From Gammaproteobacteria bacterium (GTDB lineage Bacteria; Pseudomonadota; Gammaproteobacteria; Steroidobacterales; GCA-2729495): a stretch of 64,000 nucleotides of DNA. The stretch lies in contig JAUHYQ010000001.1 in NCBI GenBank assembly GCA_030426355.1, forward strand, positions 1-64,000, written 5' to 3'. The notes under the pieces were generated by a model. It searched no databases, was not told the DNA's origin, and saw nothing but the letters and a program-made list of their open reading frames with translations. The position numbers and the translations under genes were made by a program. Below, piece after piece: positions 34,050 through 44,333 of the stretch (its first letter is position 1; each line of letters begins with the position of its first letter).

Positions 34050-34062
34050 GCCAGCACCGACT

Positions 34063-35730
34063 CTAGTGCAGCCGGGTGTAGACGCTGTAGCGATTACCAC
34101 CTGAATTCTTAGCCACATACATCGCTTTGTCGGCGCAGCGCATCAATTCTTCTTCATCGAGATTGCCGCCCTCCGCCAGCACCAGTCCGATACTGGCGAC
34201 GACCTCGGCCATCCCTGCATCAAGCGGCATTGGCTGACTGATGGTTTGCAGCAACTTCTGCACGACCTCTACGGCACTTTCCTGACTGTGAATTCCGGTC
34301 AGCAACAAAGCGAACTCATCCCCGCCCATGCGCGCGGCTGTATCGGTAGCGCGAATACCGTTGGTCAGGCGATGCGCTACTTCGATCAACAACGCATCGC
34401 CCGCTTCATGTCCCATGTTGTCGTTGACCGGCTTGAATTTATCCAGATCAATAAAGGCAACCGCAAACGGTTCGCCGCTGCGCTTTGAGTCTTTGATTAG
34501 CTCACCAAGCCTCAGACTAAATAATCTCCGGTTCGCCAGACCCGTCAGCGAGTCATACAGCGCCATGGATTCAAGCTCCTCGGTGTAGTTGCGAATGTCC
34601 TTATCCATCAACTCCAATTCGCTCGACAGCACTTCGGTCGCGTCCTCCAGCAAATCAAGCTCGTCCTGCCAGCCAATATGCCGCTTGTGATCACTTAACC
34701 GCTGCCGCACGGCATCGTAGTCTTTGTTCACAAGCAAAGGGTAATACTCAACCAGCCGATTGAGCCGGAACATCGGTCGCCATAGCACCACCAACAACAT
34801 CGAAAGCGTACACAGCAACCCGATCAGCGAGATAAATAACGACTCGCGCAGACTGCTAAAGATCGCTTCGCGCTGCTGCGAGACATCGGCGACCAGGACT
34901 ATGTAATTCTGGCCAGGTGCCGAGCCATCCTGCAGGTCAATGGCATAGAAATAGTGATGCACACCGGGCGAAGTTTCCAGTGCCGCACCGTGTTTGAAAA
35001 ATTCCGCCTGCGGCACTGCTGCAGGCAATTGTTCAAACAGGCGTAGTGATTTCGACATGTTGGTAACCGCTGCCAGCCGGAATGTCCACATACGCTGATC
35101 GGTGACCGTATTGGTGAGTTCCGACTTGCGCAGTAAGGCCAGATCAAAGTAACTGCGCCGCGCGAATCCGATCATGAAATCCGCCAACGAAGTCGCAAGC
35201 AACATCGTCGACGGGCCGGCTTCGTCGGCGAGCAAGGGAATCCCTGCGTACAAGCGGCATTGCTCGCGGCAATACACGATGGTTTCGGGCGAACCGCTGG
35301 CTTCAATATTTGCCACAAAGCGCTCCAGGCGCTTGTCATAGTTGAAGTCACCCCACTCTCGCAGGATATGCCGCTCGCCATTCAGGAAAACGGCGGCCTC
35401 AACACCCCAACTGATTTGAAACAACTCCCAGTTCTGCGCCAGCGTGCGATATAAAGAACCACCTGACAGGTCATGTTCTTCGACGTCATCACTGGTCAGA
35501 ATGATCGACTCACCAAGTTCGATTAACCGCTGGCGGGACTGGTCCAGCAATGCGCGGGAATACTCTTCCACTGCCACGGAAGTCTGGGCACCAAATTGAT
35601 TCTCCAGATTTTTGTACGAAAAGTAGTTGAACAGGCCATTTACCATGATCAACAGGGCAATAATCAGAATGGCAACACGCCATTTCAGGCTGAAAAAGCG
35701 TTTCGTGCCCTTGGAATCACCGGCGAACAT
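34063..35730 (-). CDS. Membrane-bound diguanylate cyclase with periplasmic sensor region
   Basis: Two TM segments, long extracytoplasmic region, intact GGDEF (ARMGGDEFALLL). Confidence 0.9.
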   Translation of the reverse strand: MFAGDSKGTKRFFSLKWRVAILIIALLIMVNGLFNYFSYKNLENQFGAQTSVAVEEYSRALLDQSRQRLIELGESIILTSDDVEEHDLSGGSLYRTLAQNWELFQISWGVEAAVFLNGERHILREWGDFNYDKRLERFVANIEASGSPETIVYCREQCRLYAGIPLLADEAGPSTMLLATSLADFMIGFARRSYFDLALLRKSELTNTVTDQRMWTFRLAAVTNMSKSLRLFEQLPAAVPQAEFFKHGAALETSPGVHHYFYAIDLQDGSAPGQNYIVLVADVSQQREAIFSSLRESLFISLIGLLCTLSMLLVVLWRPMFRLNRLVEYYPLLVNKDYDAVRQRLSDHKRHIGWQDELDLLEDATEVLSSELELMDKDIRNYTEELESMALYDSLTGLANRRLFSLRLGELIKDSKRSGEPFAVAFIDLDKFKPVNDNMGHEAGDALLIEVAHRLTNGIRATDTAARMGGDEFALLLTGIHSQESAVEVVQKLLQTISQPMPLDAGMAEVVASIGLVLAEGGNLDEEELMRCADKAMYVAKNSGGNRYSVYTRLH

Positions 35731-35761
35731 AAGCAGCTACCTGGATGACGGGCTTAGACTG

Positions 35762-36988
35762 CTAAAACCGGAACGACAATGTCGCCGCCAGCATCCGCCA
35801 CCGTTTCACCTGATCAGCCGGTACCGGATTGTCCCTGTCGGATAACAACGCCGCGCCATCGACGAAGTGATAATCCACCATCAACAACCAGTTGCTGGAA
35901 ATATCCCAGCGTGTACCCACGACATGTGACTTGCGAAAGCCTGAATAGGTCGGAAACGGGGAACCCAAAAAACGTGATCCGGTCGGGTCGTCCTTATCAC
36001 CGAAAAACTCTTCCCAACGGTAAAACACCGACCAGTCGGGGGTCAGACGCTTACGCGCAGCGATGTAATACCCTTCGTTGGTGAAATCAAGCTGCGGGAA
36101 GACCCCTGTGGCCACAATATCGAAATCACTCAACGTGTATTCGCCGGTTATCGTCCAGTCGTTCCAGTTGTACTCAAGCGAAGCGATCCAGCGCGCGTGA
36201 TCCAAACTGCCCGGCAGGTTCGCGAACGGCGTCATTGTAAAAGGCGGGAACGGCAGCACCGATACACCCGATAAAGACATGTCGAACTGAAGATTCAGGT
36301 AACTGAGTGCCCCTTTCCATTGACCGCCGTTGTGTTCGTAAGCAACCCGTCCGACGATCGACCGGTCATTGGAAAATTTTGCCGTATATGCATCCAGCGA
36401 TTGCAGAGAGTCACTCTTGATGCGCGGTTTGCCCGCCCCGAGTTCCACGCTCCATTCGCCCGCATCGGTAAACAAACTGCCGTAAACCGCCAGGCCGTCC
36501 GTTGAAAGCAATAAATCACGGAAATTCTCGGTATAGATGGCCTCTGGCACAAACACCGCAGGCCGCGTAAAAGCGATATCGCGCGTCTCGTTATATAAGC
36601 CTAACGGATTCTTGAAGCGCCCCAGGCGGAAACCAACCAACGAATCCGCACTGACGGCAAACCCGCGGCTAAGAATCAGGTAATCAACATCGATTTCCTC
36701 GTATGCCTCGCCGGTGTGGCGATACATGCCCTGCCCGGTAAACTCAAGTTCCCAGGGCAATTCGGTAGCAAAATTGAGCGCCAGTTCGGTGAATTCGAAA
36801 CTCACGCTGTCATCGCTGTCGCCATTGACGTGATTATCCGTCGTATGCACGGCACCCTGCGTAATAACGCCTTGATAACGGAAGTCACTCTGCGCCTTGG
36901 CCACCATTGCTGCTAACAGCAACAAGGCGACTGTCAGCAACTTGGCTGACCTTCCCTCAGCCAATTTGTAAAACAGCGACAGATTCAT
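35762..36988 (-). CDS. Outer-membrane porin-like beta-barrel protein
   Basis: Signal peptide ending AKA, repeated amphipathic strands, C-terminal LAATLSFRF. Confidence 0.78.
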   Translation of the reverse strand: MNLSLFYKLAEGRSAKLLTVALLLLAAMVAKAQSDFRYQGVITQGAVHTTDNHVNGDSDDSVSFEFTELALNFATELPWELEFTGQGMYRHTGEAYEEIDVDYLILSRGFAVSADSLVGFRLGRFKNPLGLYNETRDIAFTRPAVFVPEAIYTENFRDLLLSTDGLAVYGSLFTDAGEWSVELGAGKPRIKSDSLQSLDAYTAKFSNDRSIVGRVAYEHNGGQWKGALSYLNLQFDMSLSGVSVLPFPPFTMTPFANLPGSLDHARWIASLEYNWNDWTITGEYTLSDFDIVATGVFPQLDFTNEGYYIAARKRLTPDWSVFYRWEEFFGDKDDPTGSRFLGSPFPTYSGFRKSHVVGTRWDISSNWLLMVDYHFVDGAALLSDRDNPVPADQVKRWRMLAATLSFRF

Positions 36989-37439
36989 CCGCCATATCCT
37001 CTCTAACATAGCCGATCGCCCCGGGCGTACTCCGCACCAGGCTGATCATTTCTTCGGCTGTACTCACTCGAATGGGTGCCCTGCCCGTGCCTGAGAAAAT
37101 CAGACGGTCCCAATGCCGTCTGAGGTTGTACGGCAACATGCCTAAATTGCTTTCACAGAAATCCATGTGGCTGGGATCGCGATCGTCCAGCACAAACACG
37201 GTGATGGACTCGCCGTCACTCCAATTGCGCATGCGCATGCCGAATATCGCGCGCAACGTGCGGCGCGCGATGAGGTCTTTATTCACGGAGGGGTGCGCAA
37301 TCACGACCATCTGGTCGGTGGAAACCTGCTCTGCAGAGGCAGTCGATACAAACGGGCCTAAAACGCTAAAAACCAACAGCCACATCAGGAAACGAATTGG
37401 TTTAAAAACTGATCTGACTGCAAGCGAACTATACTGCAT
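36957..37439 (-). CDS. PstS-like phosphate substrate-binding domain protein (small)
   Basis: Signal-peptide-like N-terminus, LRAIFGMRMRNWSDGESITVFVLD, TPGAIGYV. Confidence 0.78.
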   Translation of the reverse strand: MQYSSLAVRSVFKPIRFLMWLLVFSVLGPFVSTASAEQVSTDQMVVIAHPSVNKDLIARRTLRAIFGMRMRNWSDGESITVFVLDDRDPSHMDFCESNLGMLPYNLRRHWDRLIFSGTGRAPIRVSTAEEMISLVRSTPGAIGYVREDMADESVAVLQIG

Positions 37440-37580
37440 TGCAAAAACTGCACGCAGAAATCTATCTACAGTGTCGATGTGCGCAGCTAACGCCATTCAG
37501 ATAAGGTTCCGGACCCGTCCCAGAACACTAAGGTGACATAAGCAGCGTCAAAAAATAGTCGATCAGTTCACGAAACGGCG

Positions 37581-37919
37581 CTATTGCACAGCCTCAAACA
37601 TGTACTCAACCGCTGCCCGAATCTCTTCATCCAGACAGTCATCACAACCACCGCGGGCGGCCATTTTGCCGATACCAGTAATAGTGGAAGCCGTTAATCC
37701 GTCGACACCCTTGGGAATCAGCGCTTCCCAGTCATCCTTGTCTCCAAGCTCCGGAGCGCCTCCGAAGAAACCGGCAAAACCGCCCGTATGACACCCGGCA
37801 CAACTGTCGTCAAACACTTCTTCACCGGAACGCGCAAGTGATCCAGCGTCTTCAGCAAAGACTGCGGTGGTAAACGTCAGTGCGGAGAGCGCGATACCTG
37901 CCATGAATGAATAACGCAT
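37581..37919 (-). CDS. Cytochrome c5-like protein
   Basis: Signal peptide, CAGCHTGG, ARGGCDDCLDEEIRAAVEYM cyt c5 C-terminal motif. Confidence 0.85.
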   Translation of the reverse strand: MRYSFMAGIALSALTFTTAVFAEDAGSLARSGEEVFDDSCAGCHTGGFAGFFGGAPELGDKDDWEALIPKGVDGLTASTITGIGKMAARGGCDDCLDEEIRAAVEYMFEAVQ

Positions 37920-38024
37920 AGAGTATTCCTTTAGCTGGGGATGGGGTGATCACTACGAGACTGAATCTAAATCACCGGGCCGGGAATCTCAACTGAATTC
38001 GGATGCCGGGAACCAGCGCAGGAT

Positions 38025-38100
38025 TGGTGGGCCCCCGGGGGCTCGAACCCCGGACCAATGGATTAAGAGTCCACTGCTCTACCAACTGAGCTAGAGGCCC
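38025..38100 (-). tRNA. tRNA-Lys(CTT)
   Basis: GGGCCTCTAGCTCAGTTGGTAGAGCAGTGGACTCTTAATCCATTGG...GGGCCCACCA. Confidence 0.96.
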
Positions 38101-38140
38101 ACACTTATATAACTGCGCTGACTGAAAGGTCAGCAGTAGA

Positions 38141-38217
38141 TGGGGTGGGAGACGGGACTCGAACCCGCGACGACTGGAATCACAATCCAGGGCTCTACCA
38201 ACTGAGCTACACCCACC
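38141..38217 (-). tRNA. tRNA-His(GTG)
   Basis: GGTGGGTGTAGCTCAGTTGGTAGAGCCCTGGATTGTGATTCCAG...CTCCCACCCCA with G-1:C73. Confidence 0.95.
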
Positions 38218-38304
38218 ATTGTCGTTCTAACCTTACTGACCTTTACTGCCCAATGCTTATCGGAGTAACTGACCATGCACCCATACATGGCCTCTGATAC
38301 ACAT

Positions 38305-38381
38305 TGGCGCGCCCGGCAGGACTCGAACCTGCAACCCCCGGCTTAGAAGGCCGGTGCTCTATCCGGTTGAGCTACGGGCGC
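38305..38381 (-). tRNA. tRNA-Arg(TCT)
   Basis: GCGCCCGTAGCTCAACCGGATAGAGCACCGGCCTTCTAAGCCGG...GGGCGCGCCA. Confidence 0.96.
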
Positions 38382-38426
38382 AAGAAATCTAAATCTGGCC
38401 GGGACAATGCATTTTAACGAAAATAG

Positions 38427-38503
38427 TGGTCGGGGCAGAGAGATTCGAACTCCCGACCCTCTGCTCCCAAAGCAGATGCGCTACCAGACTGCGCTATGCC
38501 CCG
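38427..38503 (-). tRNA. tRNA-Pro(TGG)
   Basis: CGGGGCATAGCGCAGTCTGGTAGCGCATCTGCTTTGGGAGCAG...GCCCCGACCA. Confidence 0.97.
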
Positions 38504-38631
38504 ACCGCCGCGGGGATGATACGGGGCAGCCTGATACAGGTCAATGAAGGGCGTCAATCGCCTGTCGGCTTTTGCCGCCCCGCGTCCTCTGGTATCGTGG
38601 CGCGCCTGCAACAGACCTATCAGGACACCGG

Positions 38632-39480
38632 ATGCCCGCGCAGATCATCGACGGCAAAGCCATTGCTCAGCAGATTCGCGACTCGGTTCGTGACCGCGTG
38701 GCAGCTCGCGTTGCTAAAGGCCTCCGCGCGCCAGGACTGGCAGTGGTGCAAGTGGGCACCGACCCTGCATCCGCCATCTACGTGCGCAACAAACGCATGG
38801 CCTGCGAGGAAGCCGGCATTCTCTCATTTGCCCATGACCTGCCGCACACGACGCCGGCGGAAGAACTGCTAAACCTCATTGATACGCTGAATGCGGATGT
38901 CACCGTGGACGGCATACTGGTGCAGTTGCCGCTGCCCGGCCATATAGAAGCGCACACCGTGATCGAACGCATTGATCCCGGCAAGGACGTGGACGGCTTC
39001 CATCCTTTCACAGTGGGTCGCCTGGCGCAGCGCATTCCGTCCCTGCGGCCCTGCACACCCTACGGCATCATGAAAATGCTTGAACACATCAAGGTGAATC
39101 CCAAAGGACAACACGCGGTCATTGTTGGCGCATCAAACATTGTGGGCCGTCCGCTGGCGCTGGAATTCCTGCTGGCCGGCGCGACCGTCACGGTCTGCCA
39201 CAAGTTCACGACAAATCTGGAAGGTATGGTGCGGCAGGCCGACATACTTGCTGTCGCCGTGGGCAAACCGGCGCTGATACCGGGCGACTGGGTTAAACAC
39301 GGCGCGGTGGTTATCGACGTGGGAATTAACCGCGGCGGCGATGGTACCCTTAAGGGCGATGTGGAATTCGATGCTGCGGCAAAACGCGCGTCGTGGATTA
39401 CCCCGGTTCCGGGCGGCGTTGGGCCCATGACAGTGGCCATGCTCATGCACAATACGCTGGCCGCCTGCGAAGCCGGTTAA
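38632..39480 (+). CDS. folD: Bifunctional methylenetetrahydrofolate dehydrogenase/cyclohydrolase
   Basis: [48 protein letters not shown]. Confidence 0.96.
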   Translation: MPAQIIDGKAIAQQIRDSVRDRVAARVAKGLRAPGLAVVQVGTDPASAIYVRNKRMACEEAGILSFAHDLPHTTPAEELLNLIDTLNADVTVDGILVQLPLPGHIEAHTVIERIDPGKDVDGFHPFTVGRLAQRIPSLRPCTPYGIMKMLEHIKVNPKGQHAVIVGASNIVGRPLALEFLLAGATVTVCHKFTTNLEGMVRQADILAVAVGKPALIPGDWVKHGAVVIDVGINRGGDGTLKGDVEFDAAAKRASWITPVPGGVGPMTVAMLMHNTLAACEAG

Positions 39481-39519
39481 GATAACCCCAGTAAGTTTCC
39501 GACGAAGACTATTCATATC

Positions 39520-40149
39520 ATGAAAAAATTTGCCGCCATACTCACTCTGACACTTATCAGCTTCTCATCTTATGCCGAGGACATTGCGCCGGCCGAGCTG
39601 CCGCCCTCCCCGCAAATCGAGGTGAAAACCAACGCCGGTGATTTACGCATGGAACTGTTCACCAGCAAGGCCCCGTTGCACGTGCGCAATTTTGTTGACC
39701 TGGTCAACAGCGGCTTCTATGACAACACCATTTTCCACCGGTTGGTAAGCGGTTTCGTCATTCAGGGAGGTGGGTACGACACCGACTATAAAATGAAGAC
39801 GGTCGATAAAGTCATACCCAACGAATCGGGGAATGGCTTGAGCAATCGTCGTGGCTACGTAGGCATGGCACGCACCGCAGATCCCCACACTGCCGATACG
39901 CAGTTCTACATTAACCTGGCTGACAACATTGCGCTGGATCCACGCCCGACTCGCTGGGGATATACCGTGTTCGGGCGTATCACCCGTGGCATGGAGATTG
40001 TTGACGAAATAGGCTACCGCGCTACCGGACCGGGCCCGACACCTGAGCTTGCGAAGGACGTGCCGCAAGAACCGATCATTGTGATCAGCATGAAGATGGT
40101 CGACGAAGCCCCCATCGAAACTTCCGAAGCTGCGCCCGAATCGGAGTAG
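39520..40149 (+). CDS. Periplasmic cyclophilin-type peptidyl-prolyl isomerase
   Basis: Signal peptide; NFVDLVNSGFYDNTIFHRLVSGFVIQGG. Confidence 0.92.
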   Translation: MKKFAAILTLTLISFSSYAEDIAPAELPPSPQIEVKTNAGDLRMELFTSKAPLHVRNFVDLVNSGFYDNTIFHRLVSGFVIQGGGYDTDYKMKTVDKVIPNESGNGLSNRRGYVGMARTADPHTADTQFYINLADNIALDPRPTRWGYTVFGRITRGMEIVDEIGYRATGPGPTPELAKDVPQEPIIVISMKMVDEAPIETSEAAPESE

Positions 40150-40172
40150 GCTTCAGTGCATTACCGTCTCGC

Positions 40173-40895
40173 GTGACCGTTGGCTTTATTTCCGATCTGC
40201 ACCTGGATGCCGGCCGTCCGGAGGCGACGGCCGCCTTTCTGCACTTTCTGCGCAGCCAGGCACTGAAACTCGAACGCCTGTACATTCTGGGTGATCTGTT
40301 TGAATACTGGATTGGCGACGACGATCCAAACCCACACAATCGGGCCGTCATACGAGCGTTGCGCGATTACACGCAACAGCAACCCCGTTGCTATTTCCTG
40401 CCGGGCAACCGGGATTTCATGATCGGCGTGGATTTTATGCGTAAAACGGGGCTCCAGCCGCTGGACGATCCCTGCGTCATTGACGTGCAAGGCATGGCGG
40501 TACTAATCAGCCACGGTGACATCTATTGCACGGATGACACGGCCTACCAGCGGTTTCGCCGTTTCTCTCACAACCCTTTCATTCTGATGCTGTATCGTGC
40601 GCTGCCCTTCGGCGTGCGTCGTCGGCTCGTGGACAAGGCACGCGATGAAAGCCGCGCCCAAAAAGCGCATAAATCTGCTGAAATTATGGACGTGAATCAA
40701 AGTGCTATCGAAGAGTCGATGCGCGAATTTGGCGTAACCACCTTACTGCACGGGCATACTCATCGCCCCGACGAGCACAGTTTCTCGCTGGACGGCAATG
40801 CCGCCACGCGTATTGTATTGGGGGACTGGTACGACAGTGGCCCGGTGCTTTATTGGGATGCTGCGGGACGACGCACCGCGAAACTCGATTACTGA
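40173..40895 (+). CDS. lpxH: UDP-2,3-diacylglucosamine diphosphatase
   Basis: GFISDLHLDAGRPEATAAFLHFL, LPGNRDFMIG, HGHTHRPDEH; GTG start. Confidence 0.94.
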   Translation: MTVGFISDLHLDAGRPEATAAFLHFLRSQALKLERLYILGDLFEYWIGDDDPNPHNRAVIRALRDYTQQQPRCYFLPGNRDFMIGVDFMRKTGLQPLDDPCVIDVQGMAVLISHGDIYCTDDTAYQRFRRFSHNPFILMLYRALPFGVRRRLVDKARDESRAQKAHKSAEIMDVNQSAIEESMREFGVTTLLHGHTHRPDEHSFSLDGNAATRIVLGDWYDSGPVLYWDAAGRRTAKLDY

Positions 40896-40920
40896 GGGCG
40901 AACGGCCAGACGGCTGTCGG

Positions 40921-42171
40921 TTATGCCGTCGCGGGTCGCCATTCTAGCAACTCGCCGATGGACTGAAATCTCTGTCCCGGTCGCTTGGCTATCATTTTGT
41001 CGATGGCCGGCTGATACGCAGCCAGATGCGCTGGCAACTGCGGCAGCGGCTCCCGCGCGTGCTTCAGAATCACCGACATGGCCGTCTTACCTTCATACGG
41101 CTTCTGCCCCGTCAGCATTTCATAAAAGATGATACCCAGACTGTAGATATCCGATCGCTCATCCAGCGGCTCGCCATGACCCTGCTCGGGGCTCATGTAA
41201 TACGGCGTACCGAAGATTTCGCCGGTGCCGGTCAGTTCCGCCTTCAGGTGTGCCTGCTTCGCAAGCCCGAAATCAATAAGTGCAAGACTGCCGTCCTCGC
41301 GAAACAACACGTTGGTTGGCTTCAAGTCACGATGCAAGATACCCTTGACGTGAATAGCCTGTAACGCCCCTGCAATACCGCGCATGACCTTTTCGGCATC
41401 CGCAGCATCCATACCCTGCCTGATTAACCGCTTCAAACTTCCACGGCTGCAGAACTCCATCGCAATAAAGGCATGGTTATCGGCAATACCCAGATCAAAA
41501 ATATTCACCACGTTCGGATGACTCACGTGACCGATGGCTTCGAACTCCGCCAGGAAACGGTCGAGCAATGCATTATCGCCTCCAAAATCCGGAACCTGAC
41601 GCAGAACCTTCAATACAACCTGCTGATCACCATCGCTCTTGCGTGCGAGATAAACCGAAGAAATATCGCCCCCGGAAATGCATCGCTCAATCGTATAACC
41701 TTTGAGGCCCGGGATTTCGAGCCCATCAGCCGGTACCCGTGTCTGACTCTTTTCGTTGCACGCCTCGTGCTCATCCAGCACATTCTCTAGCAAGGCAATG
41801 AGATTTTTATGCTGCAATCTGTCGCGCGAAATATAGTCGGCGGCTCCACTTTTAATCGCGCGAACAACGTCCCGCTGATCGCCGTCGCCGATGACAACGA
41901 CTGGCGGGAAGCCCGATACACGACGGAATTGAGTAAGCCAGTCGGTCGCCGCTTCGCGCCCATGCCTGCTTTCTACGCCTTTTACCGGTTGCAGCGGATC
42001 GCCCAGAATAACCAGGTCATTACTGGCACCCGAAAAGCTCTCGGAAAACCGCCCGGACTCGGCGGGGTCGTACTCGGTAATCTTGGCATCCCGCCACCGA
42101 ACACTAATGTGATTACTGATCAGTGCCCGGTAATCTCGACTGCTCTCAATTACGAGAACCTTGATAGTCAT
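40921..42171 (-). CDS. Ser/Thr protein kinase with N-terminal degenerate receiver domain
   Basis: Receiver-like residues 1-125; kinase motifs VVLKVL, ILHRDLKPTNVLF, DFGLAK, GTPYYMSPEQ. Confidence 0.87.
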   Translation of the reverse strand: MTIKVLVIESSRDYRALISNHISVRWRDAKITEYDPAESGRFSESFSGASNDLVILGDPLQPVKGVESRHGREAATDWLTQFRRVSGFPPVVVIGDGDQRDVVRAIKSGAADYISRDRLQHKNLIALLENVLDEHEACNEKSQTRVPADGLEIPGLKGYTIERCISGGDISSVYLARKSDGDQQVVLKVLRQVPDFGGDNALLDRFLAEFEAIGHVSHPNVVNIFDLGIADNHAFIAMEFCSRGSLKRLIRQGMDAADAEKVMRGIAGALQAIHVKGILHRDLKPTNVLFREDGSLALIDFGLAKQAHLKAELTGTGEIFGTPYYMSPEQGHGEPLDERSDIYSLGIIFYEMLTGQKPYEGKTAMSVILKHAREPLPQLPAHLAAYQPAIDKMIAKRPGQRFQSIGELLEWRPATA

Positions 42172-42177
42172 GAACGC

Positions 42178-43713
42178 TCAGGCCACTCCGGCACTGGGGC
42201 CGACTTGTCCATTGGTAACACCATGATGATTTCGGCGCGCATTTTCGCGTTCTTCCTTGGCCTCATCAGAGCGTAAAGCTTCCACCTCGCGCAAGTACTC
42301 GATGGTCACATCACCGGTGACGTAATCGCCCGAGAAACACGAGGTATCGAATTCCTTGATGTCGCCGTTATCGTATTGCACGGCCTTAATCAGATCCGGC
42401 AAGTCCTGATAGACCAGCCAGTCGGCACCGATAACACTGGCAACTTCGGCTTCAGTACGGTTACCGGCAACGAGTTCGGACGATGCCGGCATGTCTATGC
42501 CAAACACATTGGGATAGCGCACTGGCGGCGATGCCGACGCAAAATACACTTTGCGCGCACCGGCTTCACGTGCCATGTCGATGATCTGTTGTGAGGTCGT
42601 GCCGCGCACAATGGAATCGTCCACCAGCAAAACAACTTTGTCGCGAAATTCCAGATCAATGGCGTTCAATTTGCGCCGCACTGATTTCCGCCGCATTTCC
42701 TGCCCGGGCATGATAAAGGTGCGGCCGATGTAGCGGTTTTTGATAAAGCCTTCGCGATACTTGACCCCCAGAACATGCGCAACGGATTGTGCGCTGGTTC
42801 GGCTGGAGTCCGGTATGGGTATAACCACGTCAATATCATGGTCGGGCCGTTCACGGAGTATTTTCTCTGCCAGCCGTTCGCCCATGCGCATACGTGACTT
42901 GTATACCGAAATGCCGTCCATGATCGAATCGGGACGGGCAAAATACACGTATTCAAATACACAAGGTGTGTACGACTTGACCGGGCCGCACTGTTTGCTA
43001 TGCAGAGTGCCGTCTTTCTCTATGTAGACGGCTTCGCCCGGATGGATATCACGCACCAACTCAAACCCGAGCGCGTTCAGTGCAACACTTTCGGATGCCA
43101 CCATGTGCTCGGTAAATCCGCCCACCTCACGCTTGCCCAGCACTACCGGCCGGATCCCGTGCGGGTCGCGAAATGCCAGCACTCCGTGACCCATGATCAT
43201 CGCAATAATGGCATAGCCGCCACTGCAACGCCCATGCACGCCTTCCACGGCCTCGAAAACATCCTCGGCGCGTAATACGCTGCTGCGGTTCTGCTGCAGT
43301 TCGTGGGCGAATACGTTAAGTAAGGCTTCGGTGTCAGATCCGGTATTGAGATGACGCTTGTCTTTTTGGGTCAGCATCTCCTGCAACTCGGCCGTATTGG
43401 TGAGATTGCCGTTGTGCCCGAGGCAAATACCGTATGGTGAATTGACGTAAAAAGGTTGGGCCTCTGCCGACGAAGACATGCCGGCTGTTGGATAGCGCAC
43501 ATGCCCTATGCCCATATTTCCGGACAACCGCAACATGTGCTTGCGCTGGAATACATCCTGCACCAGACCGTTATCCTTACGCTGACACAACGTGCCGTCA
43601 TCATCCGTCATGATGCCGGCCGCGTCCTGACCGCGGTGCTGCAATACGATCAACGCGTCATATATCGACTGGTTGACCGGCTTGTTACTGACTATTCCGA
43701 CAATGCCGCACAC
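42178..43713 (-). CDS. purF: Amidophosphoribosyltransferase
   Basis: [52 protein letters not shown]. Confidence 0.97.
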   Translation of the reverse strand: MCGIVGIVSNKPVNQSIYDALIVLQHRGQDAAGIMTDDDGTLCQRKDNGLVQDVFQRKHMLRLSGNMGIGHVRYPTAGMSSSAEAQPFYVNSPYGICLGHNGNLTNTAELQEMLTQKDKRHLNTGSDTEALLNVFAHELQQNRSSVLRAEDVFEAVEGVHGRCSGGYAIIAMIMGHGVLAFRDPHGIRPVVLGKREVGGFTEHMVASESVALNALGFELVRDIHPGEAVYIEKDGTLHSKQCGPVKSYTPCVFEYVYFARPDSIMDGISVYKSRMRMGERLAEKILRERPDHDIDVVIPIPDSSRTSAQSVAHVLGVKYREGFIKNRYIGRTFIMPGQEMRRKSVRRKLNAIDLEFRDKVVLLVDDSIVRGTTSQQIIDMAREAGARKVYFASASPPVRYPNVFGIDMPASSELVAGNRTEAEVASVIGADWLVYQDLPDLIKAVQYDNGDIKEFDTSCFSGDYVTGDVTIEYLREVEALRSDEAKEERENARRNHHGVTNGQVGPSAGVA

Positions 43714-43751
43714 TGTTCAATCAATCCCAATCTGGCCCGCTAGGCAGGCGT

Positions 43752-44333
43752 CTATTTACCGGACGGAGGGTCAGCCTCGCCCGCTTGCGGCAGGATTTCG
43801 ACTGCGCCCTCAAGATCACTCTCCTCAAGGTCGTCAAGAAACTCCAGACCGTCCTCGGCAGCGTGGCGAATCATATCAGTTACCGGCGCAAAATAAGGGA
43901 TCAAAACCGATTGCGGCCACCACTCTGTCTCGTCGAAATCAGCCGACTGCATAATTGCCAGCATCAGGCCGACCAGCACAATACCGCGGCCAAACCCGAA
44001 AACCATGCCGATCGCACGATCGGTGCCCGTCAGCCCGGTGGATTCCAGCACAAAATGAAAAAACTGCCCCAACAGACCGCCGCCAATTAGCACGCCGATC
44101 ACCACCAAAGCTCGGGCAGCCCACAGCCGCACTGCTGTCGGTGTGATGATTTCTTCCAGCAAGCCAGCCAACTGTGGGCCAAACTTCCAGGCTACCCAGA
44201 GAGCGACAACCCAGGTCCCCAGCGACATCGCCTCTTTAAAAAAGCCGCGAAACAGGCTGATAAGCGTGGAGAAAGTCATTACGCCGATCAGGATGTAATC
44301 GAATAAGATCAGATCACTGACTTCAGCCGCCAT
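43752..44333 (-). CDS. cvpA: CvpA family membrane protein
   Basis: Four-TM protein upstream of purF; LIGVMTFSTLISLFRGFFKEAMSLGTWVVA. Confidence 0.92.
   Translation of the reverse strand: MAAEVSDLILFDYILIGVMTFSTLISLFRGFFKEAMSLGTWVVALWVAWKFGPQLAGLLEEIITPTAVRLWAARALVVIGVLIGGGLLGQFFHFVLESTGLTGTDRAIGMVFGFGRGIVLVGLMLAIMQSADFDETEWWPQSVLIPYFAPVTDMIRHAAEDGLEFLDDLEESDLEGAVEILPQAGEADPPSGK

Noticed and set aside
38025-38503. Four-tRNA cluster as a possible integration site for a genomic island
   Set aside because: All four tRNAs are intact, no integrase or direct repeat of a tRNA 3' end was seen, and the flanks are housekeeping genes.
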